Shown here in pieces: positions 18,720 through 28,046 of a stretch of 64,000 nucleotides of DNA. The notes under the pieces were generated by a model that saw nothing but the letters and a program-made list of their open reading frames with translations, did no database searches and was not told the origin of the DNA. Position 1 is the first letter of the stretch, and each line of letters opens with the position of its first letter. The position numbers and the translations under genes were made by a program. This DNA comes from Sva-07 sp963747375 (GTDB taxonomy: Bacteria > Actinomycetota > Acidimicrobiia > Acidimicrobiales > Ilumatobacteraceae). The stretch is taken from assembly GCA_963747375.1 (NCBI GenBank), contig CAVVFL010000002.1, positions 448,766 to 512,765 of the forward strand, given 5' to 3'.

Positions 18720-20453
18720 TCAGGTCGGCTGCAGATGGTCGAGCACGTTGGCCGTCACCCGCGCGACGGCAACGTCGCCCGCCAGGCCGAACACCCAGTC
18801 CGTCGTGCCGATCGTCACGACCTCGCCGCCGCCGGCTCCCGCTGGGCGACACGTCAGCATCACCGCGTTCCCGTGGCGGACTCGCGCCAGGTTCGCGTCG
18901 CTCGTGTCGCCGTACACGCGCTCGGCGATGAACTCGAGATCGCCCTGGTCGCTGAGCGCGGAGATCGACGCCGGGTACTCCCCGACGGCCAGGTTGCTCG
19001 ACGGCGTGAATGCGACGATCTCGATGTCGTCGGGCAGTCCCGGTCGATGCGCAGCGATCGGCAACTGGAACTCGTCGAAGGTCAGTGGGCAGCCCACCGT
19101 CTCGTAGCCGACGATCCCGTCATCGACGCCGAGCACGTCGCCGTAGCGCAGGCCCGTCCCTGCGAGCATCCAGTGGTCGTCGCGGTACACCACGAAACCG
19201 CCCACACCACGTGGCGTCGCGGCGCCGAAGCGGTGGTAGAGCCCGAACGTGGAGCTGGCCCCGAGCAGTTCCCACTCGGGCCGACCGACCAGCGGATCGG
19301 CCCACATCCCGGTCATCCGGTCAGGGTGGCCCTGTGCGATGACCGGGTCGTCGAGATGGGCGCGGTACTTGTGCCCTACCATCGCGATTCCGCCCGGCCC
19401 CTCCTCGATGCGAACCTGCCAGTAGCTCGTGTTGCCCGAGAAGCTCGCAAGATTCCCGCCGCGTCGTACGTGGTCGTCGATCGCCTGTCGTTGGCCTGCT
19501 GACCAGTACTCGTCGTGGCCGACACTGATCACGAGGTCGTAGCCGCCGAGCAGATCGGCGTCGTGCTCGAGGTCGGTCGAGATCGCGTAGTCGAATCGGT
19601 ATCCGATCCCCTCGGCCCACTCGACGAATCGGCGGGCGTGTGTGAACCACCCGGCCGAACCGATCCCGGCGGGGTAGTCGTGTTCGAAGCGGTAGCGCTG
19701 GAACACTGCACCGTCGATGTCCGGCTCCTCGCCCCACCGCCGCGGCCGCGCCTTGCGATCGTCACGATCGACGTCGGGACGCGACAGCATCCCGCGTCCG
19801 AACGGCCGGGCATGGGAGACCTTGTGTCCTCCGGTGTAGAGGCTCTTGCCGCCCCACGTGTTGTATGCCTGCCAGGTGTTCGTGTCGAGCACATACAGCG
19901 CCCGCGCCGGCGCCGCGGGATCGCGGCGCACGACGAAGCACACGTGCGAGATGTCGCGTCCCACGGGCGCGTCGACGGCTTCGAGGGTCACCAGATAGAA
20001 GCCGGAACGCCAGGAGTGCTCGACGACGATCTCGACCGCAACGGGCCATCGACATCCCTCGGAATCGGCGTCGACGGGCGGTTCGAGGAACTCGCCCGGA
20101 AGGTTCCGGGCGCTCCACACCTCGTCTCGCGCGGCACCCCACCGCTCGACGCGAGCGTTGAACAGGGCACTGCGTGTCGAGACGTGGAGTGTCACCCGAT
20201 CGCCGGGCGCGTAGCTGAGACTGCCGCAGTATCCCTCGATGTCATCCAGAAATGTCTGGTCGTCGGAGCCCGATGCGGCACTCACGTCACGACGTCCTCC
20301 GAGGTGTGCCGGCATCGCGGGATCGGGAGCGATGAAGTCATCGGCGTCACCGTAGAACACGTCGAACGGCTGCTGGACGTCCTCGAGATCGAAGCCCCAG
20401 TTTGCACCGTTCACCGAGAGCGATGAGCTGCACGTTGAACTGTCGACCGGCAT
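18720..20453 (-). CDS. N,N-dimethylformamidase beta-subunit-like protein
   Basis: About 577 aa from the ATG at 20453. The N-terminal part has GYCGSLSYAPGDRVTLHVST, a beta domain typical of this family. The main domain includes LYVLDTNTWQAYNTWGGKSL, the segment SVGHDEYWSAGQRQAIDDHV, and GGNLASFSGNTSYWQVR. Dimethylformamidase hydrolyses formamides with iron; most homologues are uncharacterised. The true start is uncertain: just upstream, another frame reads GRPVGLAWAAEHDAGRQFNV and could be the real N-terminus joined by a one-base shift near 20430. It is isolated from obvious partners and a small alpha subunit gene is not seen. Confidence 0.75.
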   Translation of the reverse strand: MPVDSSTCSSSLSVNGANWGFDLEDVQQPFDVFYGDADDFIAPDPAMPAHLGGRRDVSAASGSDDQTFLDDIEGYCGSLSYAPGDRVTLHVSTRSALFNARVERWGAARDEVWSARNLPGEFLEPPVDADSEGCRWPVAVEIVVEHSWRSGFYLVTLEAVDAPVGRDISHVCFVVRRDPAAPARALYVLDTNTWQAYNTWGGKSLYTGGHKVSHARPFGRGMLSRPDVDRDDRKARPRRWGEEPDIDGAVFQRYRFEHDYPAGIGSAGWFTHARRFVEWAEGIGYRFDYAISTDLEHDADLLGGYDLVISVGHDEYWSAGQRQAIDDHVRRGGNLASFSGNTSYWQVRIEEGPGGIAMVGHKYRAHLDDPVIAQGHPDRMTGMWADPLVGRPEWELLGASSTFGLYHRFGAATPRGVGGFVVYRDDHWMLAGTGLRYGDVLGVDDGIVGYETVGCPLTFDEFQLPIAAHRPGLPDDIEIVAFTPSSNLAVGEYPASISALSDQGDLEFIAERVYGDTSDANLARVRHGNAVMLTCRPAGAGGGEVVTIGTTDWVFGLAGDVAVARVTANVLDHLQPT

Positions 20454-20577
20454 CGTGCTCGGCAGCCCAGGCCAGACCGACCGGGCGGCCATCCGTTCGG
20501 CCGAGGGTGGCTGATCGGTCGTCGCACTCGGGCTCCGCGTGGCCACCCTCGGCGCTCGCACTCGAGAACCTCTGCGG

Positions 20578-23299
20578 TCAGAGGGCCGACGTGAGCGACA
20601 CGAGGCGCAGGACGGCGCGACCTTCCTCGGCGCTGGCGTCGCCGTCGACCACCGCTTCGAATCGCCACTCGTTGGTGTCATCGGGGTCGCGGAGGATCTG
20701 GGTAACTCGACCGCTGGCGCGGTCGTAGCGAAACAGCTCGCCGGAGCGGGCGCTGCCGTCGATGAGGATCGCATCGTGCTCGGCCCAGTAGGGCCCCATC
20801 GCCTCGATGAGGGTCTCACCGGACGGCCAGAGTTCCCGATCGGCGTCGGCGACGATCTCGTCGTAACCGCGACGCCGGGCCAGCCGCTGGACCCAGTCGA
20901 ACGCCCGATTGCGGACCATCACCCGGAATGCCCGATCGTCGTCGACGATCGTGCGCTCGCCGGTCGGCAAGGTCGGTCGAAGATCGTCGATCGAGCCGAT
21001 CTCCTCGGGATGCAGGAGGCGTTCCCACTCGTCGATCAGGCTCGAGTCGACGTGACGCACCACGGCACCGAGCCACGCCACGATGTCCCCCAGCTCCGTG
21101 GTCGCCAGCTCCTCGGGAACGTTCTGGACCAGGCCTTTGTAGACGTCGGACAGGTAGCGCAGCAACACGCCCTCCGAGCGCTTGAGGCTGTAGTCGTTGA
21201 TGTACTCGCCGAACGTCATCGCTCGCTCGAACATCTCACGCACGATCGCCTTCGGCGCAACCGTGTCGGACCCGACCCACGGGTGACGTGTTCGGAACTC
21301 GTTGAAGTTGGCGTAGATCCACACGCTGTTCGGCTTCGGATAGTCGACCTGAGCGAGGCGCTCCATCCGTTCCTCGTACTCGACGCCCGACGACTTCATC
21401 TCGGTCATCAGGTCGTCCTTGGCCCGCTTCACCTGCGCTGCCAACACCACGCCGGGGTTCTCCTGCACCGACTCGATGATCGTCAGCACATTCAACGCGT
21501 GATCGATCCCCCAACCCCCAAATTCGGAGCGAACGTGGCGCTCAGCGCCACGTTCGCTCCGAATTTCGGGTTGATCGGGTTGATCGGGTTGATCGGGTTG
21601 ATCGGGTTCGGGTTGATCGGTTGTGGGCATGGGCTTCGGCTTCGGCGGCGGGGAGGGCGCCGAGCGCTTCGACGGCCCACAGCGACAGGGGTTGATGGAG
21701 CGCGAACTGGTCCTGGAGGTCGAAGTTCACCCGAACGCGGCGGCCGTACTCGTCGGGCTCGTCCGGGAACTCCAACATCTCGGCCTCGACCAGGGATCGG
21801 TAGATCGAGATCGCCCGACGGATGTGGGCGCGCTGACGCCGGCGCGGCTCGTGGTTGTCGGTCAGCAGTTGCTTCACGGCCCTGCACCCGTCCACCTCGG
21901 ACCCGTCGGCCTCGTGGACGACCGGTCGATCGAGCAGGTTCATCACCATCTGGTGGCTGACGTGGAAGTGCGACTTCAGCGCCTCGGGCTCGCCGCCGAC
22001 GAGTTTGTCGAACGTCTCCTGCGTCCAGTGCGCATAGCCACGGTCGGGCTGCTTCTTCTTGACCACCTTCTTCTTGCCGCTCGCCGCCGCCTTGTCGCCG
22101 AGCCGCTGGTTCTCGACCACGTGCTCGGGCGCCTGCGCCCACACGTCACCCCGGTCGTCGAACCCCTTGCGTCCGGCCCGCCCACCGATCTGGGCGAACT
22201 CGCGGTTCGACAGGATCCGCACTCCAGAACCGTCGTACTTGCAGAGCTGCGTGAACAGCACCGAGCGGATCGGCACGTTGACGCCGACGCCGAGCGTGTC
22301 GGTGCCGCAGATGATCTTCAACAGGCCCTCCTGGGCGAGCTTCTCCACCAGCAGCCGATACTTCGGCAGGAGGCCCGCATGGTGCACGCCGACGCCGGCG
22401 GTGATGTAACGACGGAGGTCCTTGCCGATGGGGGAGTCGAACCGGAACCCGCCGAGCGCCTCTTTGACCTTCGCCTTCTCGTCCTTGGTCAGTGGGTCGA
22501 GCGCCAGGTAGTTCTGCGCCGCCTCCGTCGCGTCCTTCTGGGTGAAGTGCACGAGGTAGATCGGAGCGCGTCCCGACTCGAGCAGTGAGGTGACGCTGTT
22601 GTGCAGGGTCGTCGTTCGGTACTCGAAGTCGAGCGGCACCGGTCGTTGCACCGACTTCACGACGGTGGTCTCGCGACCGGTCCGTGTGGTGAGGTCGTTG
22701 CGGAAGAACTCGACGTTGCCGAGCGTCGCCGACATCAGCAGGAACTGCGTGTGCGGCAACTCGAGCAGCGGCACCTGCCAGGCCCAGCCCCGTTGGGGGT
22801 CGCCGTAGAAGTGGAACTCGTCGATCACGGCGAGGTCGACCGGCGCCTCGCGGCCGTCGCGCAACGCCCAGTTGGCGAGGATCTCCTGTGTGCAACAGAT
22901 GATCGGCGCCTCGGGATTGACGGCGGCGTCGCCGGTGACCATCCCGACCTGATCGGAGCCGAACTCGCGACACAACGCGAAGAACTTCTCGCTCACCAAC
23001 GCCTTGATCGGAGCGGTGTAGACGCTGCGCCGGCCCTCTGCGAGTGCCGCGAAGTGCGCCGCCGTGGCCACGAGCGACTTGCCCGACCCGGTCGGCGTGT
23101 TGAGGATCACGTGGTTGCCCAGAACGACCTCGAAGATGGCCTCCTCCTGGGCCGGGTACATCTCCAACCCGATCTCGGCCACGTAGTCCGTGAAGCCGGC
23201 GAGCACGGCATCGCCGTCGATCGTGCCGTCGGCCAGCCGCGCTCCGGGTCCGGGGAGGTGGCGGATCAGCGGCGGCGCCGTGGTGCTGGGTGACGACAT
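20578..23299 (-). CDS. DEAD/DEAH-type helicase with DUF3516 domain, interrupted by hairpin/repeat insertion
   Basis: The N-terminal part (from 23299) is an SF2 helicase: Walker A TPTGSGKS near residue 70, VIDEFHFYGDP, LLMSATLG and QIGGRAGRKGF near residue 360. The C-terminal part (to 20578) is DUF3516 with ALNVLTIIESVQENP, ERAMTFGEYINDYSLKRSEG and VVRHVDSSLIDEW. Family members read straight from the PLSLWAVEAL helix into this segment in about 830-850 aa. Here a perfect hairpin and 9-bp tandem repeats (21516-21620) sit between the two, and the frame changes there. Either the insertion splits the gene into 585- and 350-aa products, or a base error hides one longer protein with a DQP-rich linker. 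It is an RNA/DNA helicase by family, exact role unknown. Confidence 0.85.
21516..21620. repeat. Hairpin copy 2 plus 9-bp tandem repeats inside helicase gene
   Basis: 21520-21541 and 21545-21566 pair perfectly over 22 bp with loop TCA and apex GCGCTCAGCGC. Three more C-G pairs follow after one mismatch. Directly after come four perfect TTGATCGGG units (21571-21606), then TTCGGG and a last partial unit. Base and apex match the hairpin at 10364-10420. On the minus strand the 9-mer can encode Pro-Asp-Gln repeats. Confidence 0.85.
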
Positions 23300-23343
23300 C
23301 TCCGCCCGAGGGTACGCGGCGGCGCCGGGGTTGAGGCGAACGG

Positions 23344-24019
23344 TCAGGTGACGCGCTCGACCAGCGAGCGCATCGTCGCCCGTTCGCCCTCGGACTGGTT
23401 GGGATCACGCAGCCGGAGTTCCAACGCGGTCGGCAACTGCCTCACCGCTGCGTCGCGGTCGGTCGCCGCGACGAAACGATGCACGAAGAGGCGGCGCCCG
23501 ACGGCGATGACGGATCGCATGAGCACCGACGCGTCCGGTTGTCCGGCGACCAGGGTCAGCCAGGTGTTCGCCGCGTCGAGGCCGGCGAGTCCGATGGCCG
23601 AGTTGGTCCAGTCGATCACGACCGGTCCGTCGTGAGTCAGCACGACGTTGTCCGGGTGCAGGTCGAGATGGGTGAGGGTGTCGCCGCCGGCGATGGTCGC
23701 ACGCATCTCGTGCTCGGGGAGCGGCACCCGGCCCAGCCGGTCGATGAGGTCGGCGAGCGTCTTCGGCCTTCGCCGCCATCGACCAGGGCCGGGTGCTCAT
23801 GTCGTCGAGCATCGTCGGGCCGTCGAGTCGTTGCATCACGATGTCCGGTCCATCGGCGTCGTGGACCTCGGGTACCGGATAGCCGTGCCGCGCCACATGA
23901 CGCATCGTCAGCGCCTCGGTCTCGGTCGATCTGCCGGCACGGTTGCGGCGCAGCACCCGCCCCTGCCCCGCCTCGAAGACGTCGCAGTCGCGTCCGCGCC
24001 CGATCAGTTCGCCGGCCAT
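23344..24019 (-). CDS. Aminoglycoside phosphotransferase-like kinase, one frameshift
   Basis: About 224 aa when joined. The N-lobe begins MAGELIGRGRDCDVFEAG with a Gly-rich loop and ends DIVMQRLDGPTML. The C-lobe has the catalytic loop THLDLHPDNVVL (HxDxxxxN) and VIDWTNSAIG, the metal-binding Asp, as in APH/choline-kinase folds. The frame breaks near 23764; removing one base on the plus strand (CTTCGG to CTTGG) restores AKAKTLADLIDRLGRVPLP. Many such proteins in actinobacteria phosphorylate small molecules other than antibiotics, so resistance should not be assumed. Start ATG 24019; the divergent DUF971 gene starts only 40 bp away. Confidence 0.8.
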
Positions 24020-24058
24020 GCCCGGACGGTAGTCGCGTGGTGCCCGTACGCTCGCCGG

Positions 24059-24385
24059 GTGCCCAAGCATGACATCGAGTCCGTCGAAGTGGACCGCCAG
24101 TCGCACGTCGACGTGCTGTTCGAGGACGGTGTGCGCGCCCGGTTCGAGCTCGGCGAACTCCGCCAGGCATGTCCGTGTGCCGACTGCAACGCCAAGCGCA
24201 TGCGCGATCAGCCGGTCGCTCCCTGGATCGACCGGGGTGAGCCCATCACGATCGTCGACGCCGAACTGTCCGGGGCTTGGGGCCTGAGCATCGATTGGAG
24301 CGACGGGCACTCCACTGGCATTTACGCCTGGGAGAAGCTGCGCGACTGGGTCGACGCCGGCCGCGCAGGCAGAGTCCAACAGTGA
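24059..24385 (+). CDS. DUF971 domain protein
   Basis: 108 aa from GTG 24059. The family pattern is complete: VEVDRQSHVDVLFEDGVRARF, ELGELRQACPCADCNAKR with three Cys (CPCADC) that can bind metal, AWGLSIDWSDGHSTGIYAWE and LRDW. The domain is also the N-terminal part of gamma-butyrobetaine hydroxylase-type enzymes and appears in some Fe-S cluster proteins; stand-alone function is unknown. It is convergent with the aminotransferase gene (18-bp gap) and divergent from the kinase-like gene. Confidence 0.8.
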   Translation: MPKHDIESVEVDRQSHVDVLFEDGVRARFELGELRQACPCADCNAKRMRDQPVAPWIDRGEPITIVDAELSGAWGLSIDWSDGHSTGIYAWEKLRDWVDAGRAGRVQQ

Positions 24386-24403
24386 ACTGAATCCGTTCCG
24401 ACG

Positions 24404-25594
24404 TCAGGTCCGCCTGATGGCGTCGCCGATGAGCGCGGCGGCAGCGGCAACGCCGGATCCGCCCATTGGCGCATCGAGGGCGTGAAGCGCCGCTTCGATG
24501 GTGCCGAGCGCCCCGAGCAGCATCGGCGGGTTCACGTGGCCCATGTGCCCGATCCGGAAACGCGGCGCATCGGGTGCGCCGATCCCGAGGCCGAGCGTCA
24601 ACCCCATTTCGTCCTCGCAGAGCTCGCGGAGCGCGGCGGGATCGATCGTTCCCGTCGAGACCGTGGTGACGGCGTGCGAGCGCGCCGCCGGGTCCGCGAT
24701 GTTGCAGCTCAGGCCGCCGTCGGTCGTCCAGGCGTCGACTGCGGCCCACACCGATCTGGCGAGCGTGTCGTGGCGGTCCCACACGTTCTCGAGCCCCTCC
24801 TCGAAGATCATGTCGAGCGCCTCCCGCAATCCGTACAGCAACGAAATGGGCGGGGTCCCGTTGTACAACTGGTAGTGCGCTTCGACGTTGCGGCGCGACG
24901 TCCAGTCGAAGTACCCGACACGCATGTCGGCGCGTTCGTGTTCCGCGAGTGCCTTCTCGTTCGCCCACACGATGCCGAGCCCGGGCGGTGTCATCAGGCC
25001 CTTCTGGCTGGCGGCCACCGTGACGTCGACACCCCACTCGTCCATCTCGTAGCGGTCGCAGCCGAGTGACGCGATCGCGTCGACCAGCAGCAGTGCCGGG
25101 TGCCCGGCCGCGTCGATCGCGCGGCGGATGGCGGGAATGTCGTTGCGCACGCCCGTCGCCGTGTCAGCGAGGACGACGAGGATGCTCTTGATGCTGTGGT
25201 CGGTATCCGCTCGCAACCGCTCCTCGACCGCGTCCGGATCGACTGGGCCGTCGTCGGTGCCGGGCAGAACCTCGGCATCGGCGCCGCTGAGCGCTGCCTG
25301 TTCGCCCCACACGACGGCGAACGTCCCCGATTCGAGCACCAGTACCTTCTCGCCGCGTCGCATCGTGTTCGACACCGCCATCTGCCAGGCGGCGTGCCCG
25401 TTCCCGATCACGATGAACACCTCGCCGGAGGTCCGAGCGATGGCGGGCAGGTCGGCGAAGATGCTGTTCGAGAGATCGATCAACGGACCGTCGTAGATGT
25501 TCGGCATCGGCCGGTGCATGGCGGCGAGGACCCGATCCGGGACGATCGACGGGCCGGGAATGGCCACCAGCGGGCGTCCGTGTCGAAGGGTCAT
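24404..25594 (-). CDS. Class V aminotransferase (alanine--glyoxylate / serine--pyruvate type)
   Basis: 396 aa, intact. PF00266 features: PGPSIVPDRVLAAM at residue 14, GNGHAAWQMAVSNTMRRGE near 70, LLVDAIASLGC near 180 with the PLP-ring Asp, and the PLP lysine in AASQKGLMTPPGLG near 205. The C-terminal RIGHMGHVNPPMLLGALG is typical of alanine-glyoxylate and serine-pyruvate aminotransferases. It would move an amino group from alanine or serine to glyoxylate or pyruvate. The exact substrate pair is not clear from sequence. Confidence 0.88.
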   Translation of the reverse strand: MTLRHGRPLVAIPGPSIVPDRVLAAMHRPMPNIYDGPLIDLSNSIFADLPAIARTSGEVFIVIGNGHAAWQMAVSNTMRRGEKVLVLESGTFAVVWGEQAALSGADAEVLPGTDDGPVDPDAVEERLRADTDHSIKSILVVLADTATGVRNDIPAIRRAIDAAGHPALLLVDAIASLGCDRYEMDEWGVDVTVAASQKGLMTPPGLGIVWANEKALAEHERADMRVGYFDWTSRRNVEAHYQLYNGTPPISLLYGLREALDMIFEEGLENVWDRHDTLARSVWAAVDAWTTDGGLSCNIADPAARSHAVTTVSTGTIDPAALRELCEDEMGLTLGLGIGAPDAPRFRIGHMGHVNPPMLLGALGTIEAALHALDAPMGGSGVAAAAALIGDAIRRT

Positions 25595-25966
25595 CGTGCG
25601 AGGATACGCGCGCTCGCCGTACGGCCGACCTCAGCGGAGGACCGGTTCGGCAGGAAGGTGAGATGAAGTGGGTACAACTCGTCGCCACGAGGTGCTCGGA
25701 CATCCTGCAACCTGGGTGCCACCTCGAACTGCTCCTCACCGCCCTCTGCTCACACTGACGCAAACGGCCGGGCCGAGCGAAGCAGGACGACAACACGAAC
25801 CAGCCCATGATCGCCGGCCGAACCTCACGGATGGCGCCACAGTGCCGGCGGTCGGGGATACTCCGCTCATCCGAAGGCTCAGGTTCTTCGTGCCGCTTCT
25901 TCGAGGCAGCAACGCAACGAGCCGCCTACGGTGCGGGTGAGTGCGAGGGACAGCGAGGAGTTCGCG
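25595..25966. other. Intergenic, no gene recognised
   Basis: About 370 bp between the aminotransferase start and the SDR start. Frames are short and lack family features. It should hold the divergent promoters. I see no strong dyad. Confidence 0.5.
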
Positions 25967-26797
25967 ATGAGGGTCTGGTTGATCACGGGTGCGTCGCGCG
26001 GCATGGGCGCGTCGTTTGCCCGGGCAGCGCTCGCCGCCGGGGATCGGGTGGTGGCAACCGCTCGTCGCCCGGAGGACGTGTCGGCGACGTTCGATGCGAG
26101 CGACAGCCTGCTCGCGGTTCGGCTCGACGTAACCAGCGTCGAAGAGTCGGCTGCGGCAGTGAATGACGCTGTCGACAGGTTCGGTCGGATCGATGTGGTC
26201 GTCAATAGCGCAGGTGCTTCGTTCAAGGGGTTCTTCGAGGAGATGTCGCCCCAGCAGGTCGAGCAACAGTTGGCGACGAACTTGCTCGGGCCGATGAACG
26301 TGACACGCGCCGTGTTGCCGGTGATGCGGCGTCAACGCTCGGGCCACCTGGTGGCGATCTCGTCTGGCGCCGGTCTGGTCGGCTTTCCCTACTCCTCGGT
26401 GTATGCAGCATCGAAGTTCGGGCTCGAAGGGTGGATGGGAGCGCTCGCTGAGGAGATCGAGCCGTTTGGGATCCGCACGACGATCGTCAACCCCGGGTTC
26501 TTTCGCACCGGGCTCGCGAGCCCGGAGTCGTTGATCTGGCCGGATGTCGTCATCGACGACTACAGCGAACGCAGCACTGAGCAGCGTGAATGGTGGCAGG
26601 CACAGGACGGACACCAGACCGGCGACCCTGACAAGTTGGCAGCAACACTGGTCGCCATTGCCGCCGAGAACACGCCTCCTCGACGGCTCATCGCCGGCGA
26701 CGACGTCATTGCACTGGCCGAACGCAAGATCGCAGAGCTCCAAGGCCAGGTCGATGACCAACGCAGCGTCGCAGCGTCGTACGCCATCCACGGCTGA
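25967..26797 (+). CDS. Short-chain dehydrogenase/reductase
   Basis: 276 aa. Classical SDR: TGASRGMG at residue 7 for the nucleotide, NSAG near 85, Ser in AISSGAGLVG and the YAASK catalytic pair near residue 150, then NPGFFRTG. ATG 25967 is preserved by a GAGGAG ribosome site 7 bp upstream; a longer reading from 25931 is not supported. NADP use is suggested by the basic TARRPEDV after the second strand. It acts on an unknown alcohol or ketone. The next gene is convergent. Confidence 0.88.
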   Translation: MRVWLITGASRGMGASFARAALAAGDRVVATARRPEDVSATFDASDSLLAVRLDVTSVEESAAAVNDAVDRFGRIDVVVNSAGASFKGFFEEMSPQQVEQQLATNLLGPMNVTRAVLPVMRRQRSGHLVAISSGAGLVGFPYSSVYAASKFGLEGWMGALAEEIEPFGIRTTIVNPGFFRTGLASPESLIWPDVVIDDYSERSTEQREWWQAQDGHQTGDPDKLAATLVAIAAENTPPRRLIAGDDVIALAERKIAELQGQVDDQRSVAASYAIHG

Positions 26798-26850
26798 CGC
26801 CGTCCCGGCGATCAGGGACAGTTCCGACGCTGGGTCGCGACACGTCCGGA

Positions 26851-27399
26851 TCAGAGAGTCTTGCTCATGTGGATGTCGTCGGGTTCGAGCTGGACCAGCT
26901 CGGGTAATGGTTGCTCGGTGGGCTGGAAGCCGCGCGCGAGGTAGAAGCGCACGGTGTTGGCCGATGGCGTTGCCGACACGACCATCTCGGTAGCACCGAG
27001 GTCGCGTGCGATCTGATCGAGTTCGTCCGAGAGGCGGCTGCCGATGCCGGTCCTGCGAAACAGTGCGCTGACGTGGAGAAAGGCGAGCTGTGCGATCTGT
27101 GGACGCAGATGAGGCACGACGATCCCGATCCCGACCAGCCGTTCATTCGCGAAGGCGCCGACTGCGACCCCGCCGGCCTCGACGTACTGGTCGGCTTCGC
27201 GCACCTTGGCGTCGACGGAGTGTTCGCCCTCGCCATCGGCGTCCCAGGCGGCCGCGTCCCAGTGACCGTGCCGTTCGATGAGCCGCACGCCCTGCTGCTC
27301 GTACAACACCTCGATTCGCTCCTGCCGGTCGATCTCCGCGATGCGTGACAGCTCATCCCTGCCCATGGTTCGGAACGTCGCAGCGGGTTCCACGGGCAC
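26851..27399 (-). CDS. GNAT N-acetyltransferase
   Basis: 182 aa from a GTG. The acetyl-CoA loop reads LFRRTGIGSRLSDEL (R/QxxGxG/A) near residue 115, and the C-terminal NTVRFYLARGFQPTEQP is the usual last helix-strand of the fold. RTMGRDELSRIAEIDRQER near residue 10 is the first strand-helix. An internal ATG at 27366 would remove the first strand, so the GTG start is kept. Substrate unknown. A second GNAT gene lies 104 bp upstream on the same strand. Confidence 0.8.
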   Translation of the reverse strand: MPVEPAATFRTMGRDELSRIAEIDRQERIEVLYEQQGVRLIERHGHWDAAAWDADGEGEHSVDAKVREADQYVEAGGVAVGAFANERLVGIGIVVPHLRPQIAQLAFLHVSALFRRTGIGSRLSDELDQIARDLGATEMVVSATPSANTVRFYLARGFQPTEQPLPELVQLEPDDIHMSKTL

Positions 27400-27503
27400 A
27401 GATTCGCACGCGACTTGCTCGCACGGCGTCGGTGATCTGTCGGAGCGCCTCCGTCCCGGTAGTCGGGGACACGGCCCCGTCGTGAGGATCGAGCCGGATG
27501 CTG

Positions 27504-27989
27504 TCAGGCCGTGAGAGGTTTCCAGTAGACGACCTTGTCGTCACGGGGTCCGTAGAAGCGACGGATTCGGGCCTCTTCGACGTAGCCCTGCTTCGGGTAG
27601 AACTCCCGTGTCCGTGCGTACCGGTCGGTCGATGATGTCTCGACGATGAGAACCTGCGCTGTGTCTGGACCAGCTCGTTGGAGGTGATGTTCCACGTGAT
27701 CGAGCAGCGCTCCTCCGATGCCGTTCCCCTGTTGGCTCGGGTGGACGGCGATGAAGTACAGGTTCCACATTCGATCGGAGAACGGTTCGGGCGCGAAGTA
27801 CGCCGCGCCGACCACGGTCCCATCTGCCGCTTCGTTCACGACGAAGTGGTGATCATGCAGCGACCCGTCGAGGATCCCTGTGACGACGTCGTCGACGAAA
27901 GCTGCGCCCTCCACATCGAACATCGCGGTATCGATCGCAATGGCCTTGATGGCGGGGATGTCCATCGACTCGGCAGGTCTGATCGTCAC
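27504..27989 (-). CDS. GNAT N-acetyltransferase
   Basis: 161 aa from GTG 27989. The fold is clear: MTIRPAESMDIPAIKAIA, then the core strand MWNLYFIAVHPSQQGNGIGG with the acetyl-CoA loop QQGNGIG near residue 95, and ARTREFYPKQGYVEEARIR. The substrate is unknown. It is divergent from a CGNR-type regulator across 57 bp that carry an 8+8 bp dyad, so it is probably the main target of that regulator. Confidence 0.82.
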   Translation of the reverse strand: MTIRPAESMDIPAIKAIAIDTAMFDVEGAAFVDDVVTGILDGSLHDHHFVVNEAADGTVVGAAYFAPEPFSDRMWNLYFIAVHPSQQGNGIGGALLDHVEHHLQRAGPDTAQVLIVETSSTDRYARTREFYPKQGYVEEARIRRFYGPRDDKVVYWKPLTA

Positions 27990-28003
27990 GTCATCTCGAT
28001 TCT

Positions 28004-28032
28004 GTTACGGTAGAAGGTGATGTCACCGTAAC
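28004..28032. promoter_or_regulatory. GTTACGGT-N13-ACCGTAAC dyad, likely operator of the CGNR regulator
   Basis: Perfect 8-bp arms separated by 13 bp, centred between the divergent GNAT (start 27989) and CGNR gene (start 28047). It lies 14 bp before the CGNR start and just upstream of its GGAAGGGG ribosome site, a good position for autorepression and control of the GNAT. Confidence 0.65.
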
Positions 28033-28046
28033 GGAAGGGGACTGGC

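Noticed and set aside
23344..24019. Aminoglycoside resistance gene
   Set aside because: The fold fits APH-like kinases in general; nothing in the sequence or context shows antibiotic specificity.
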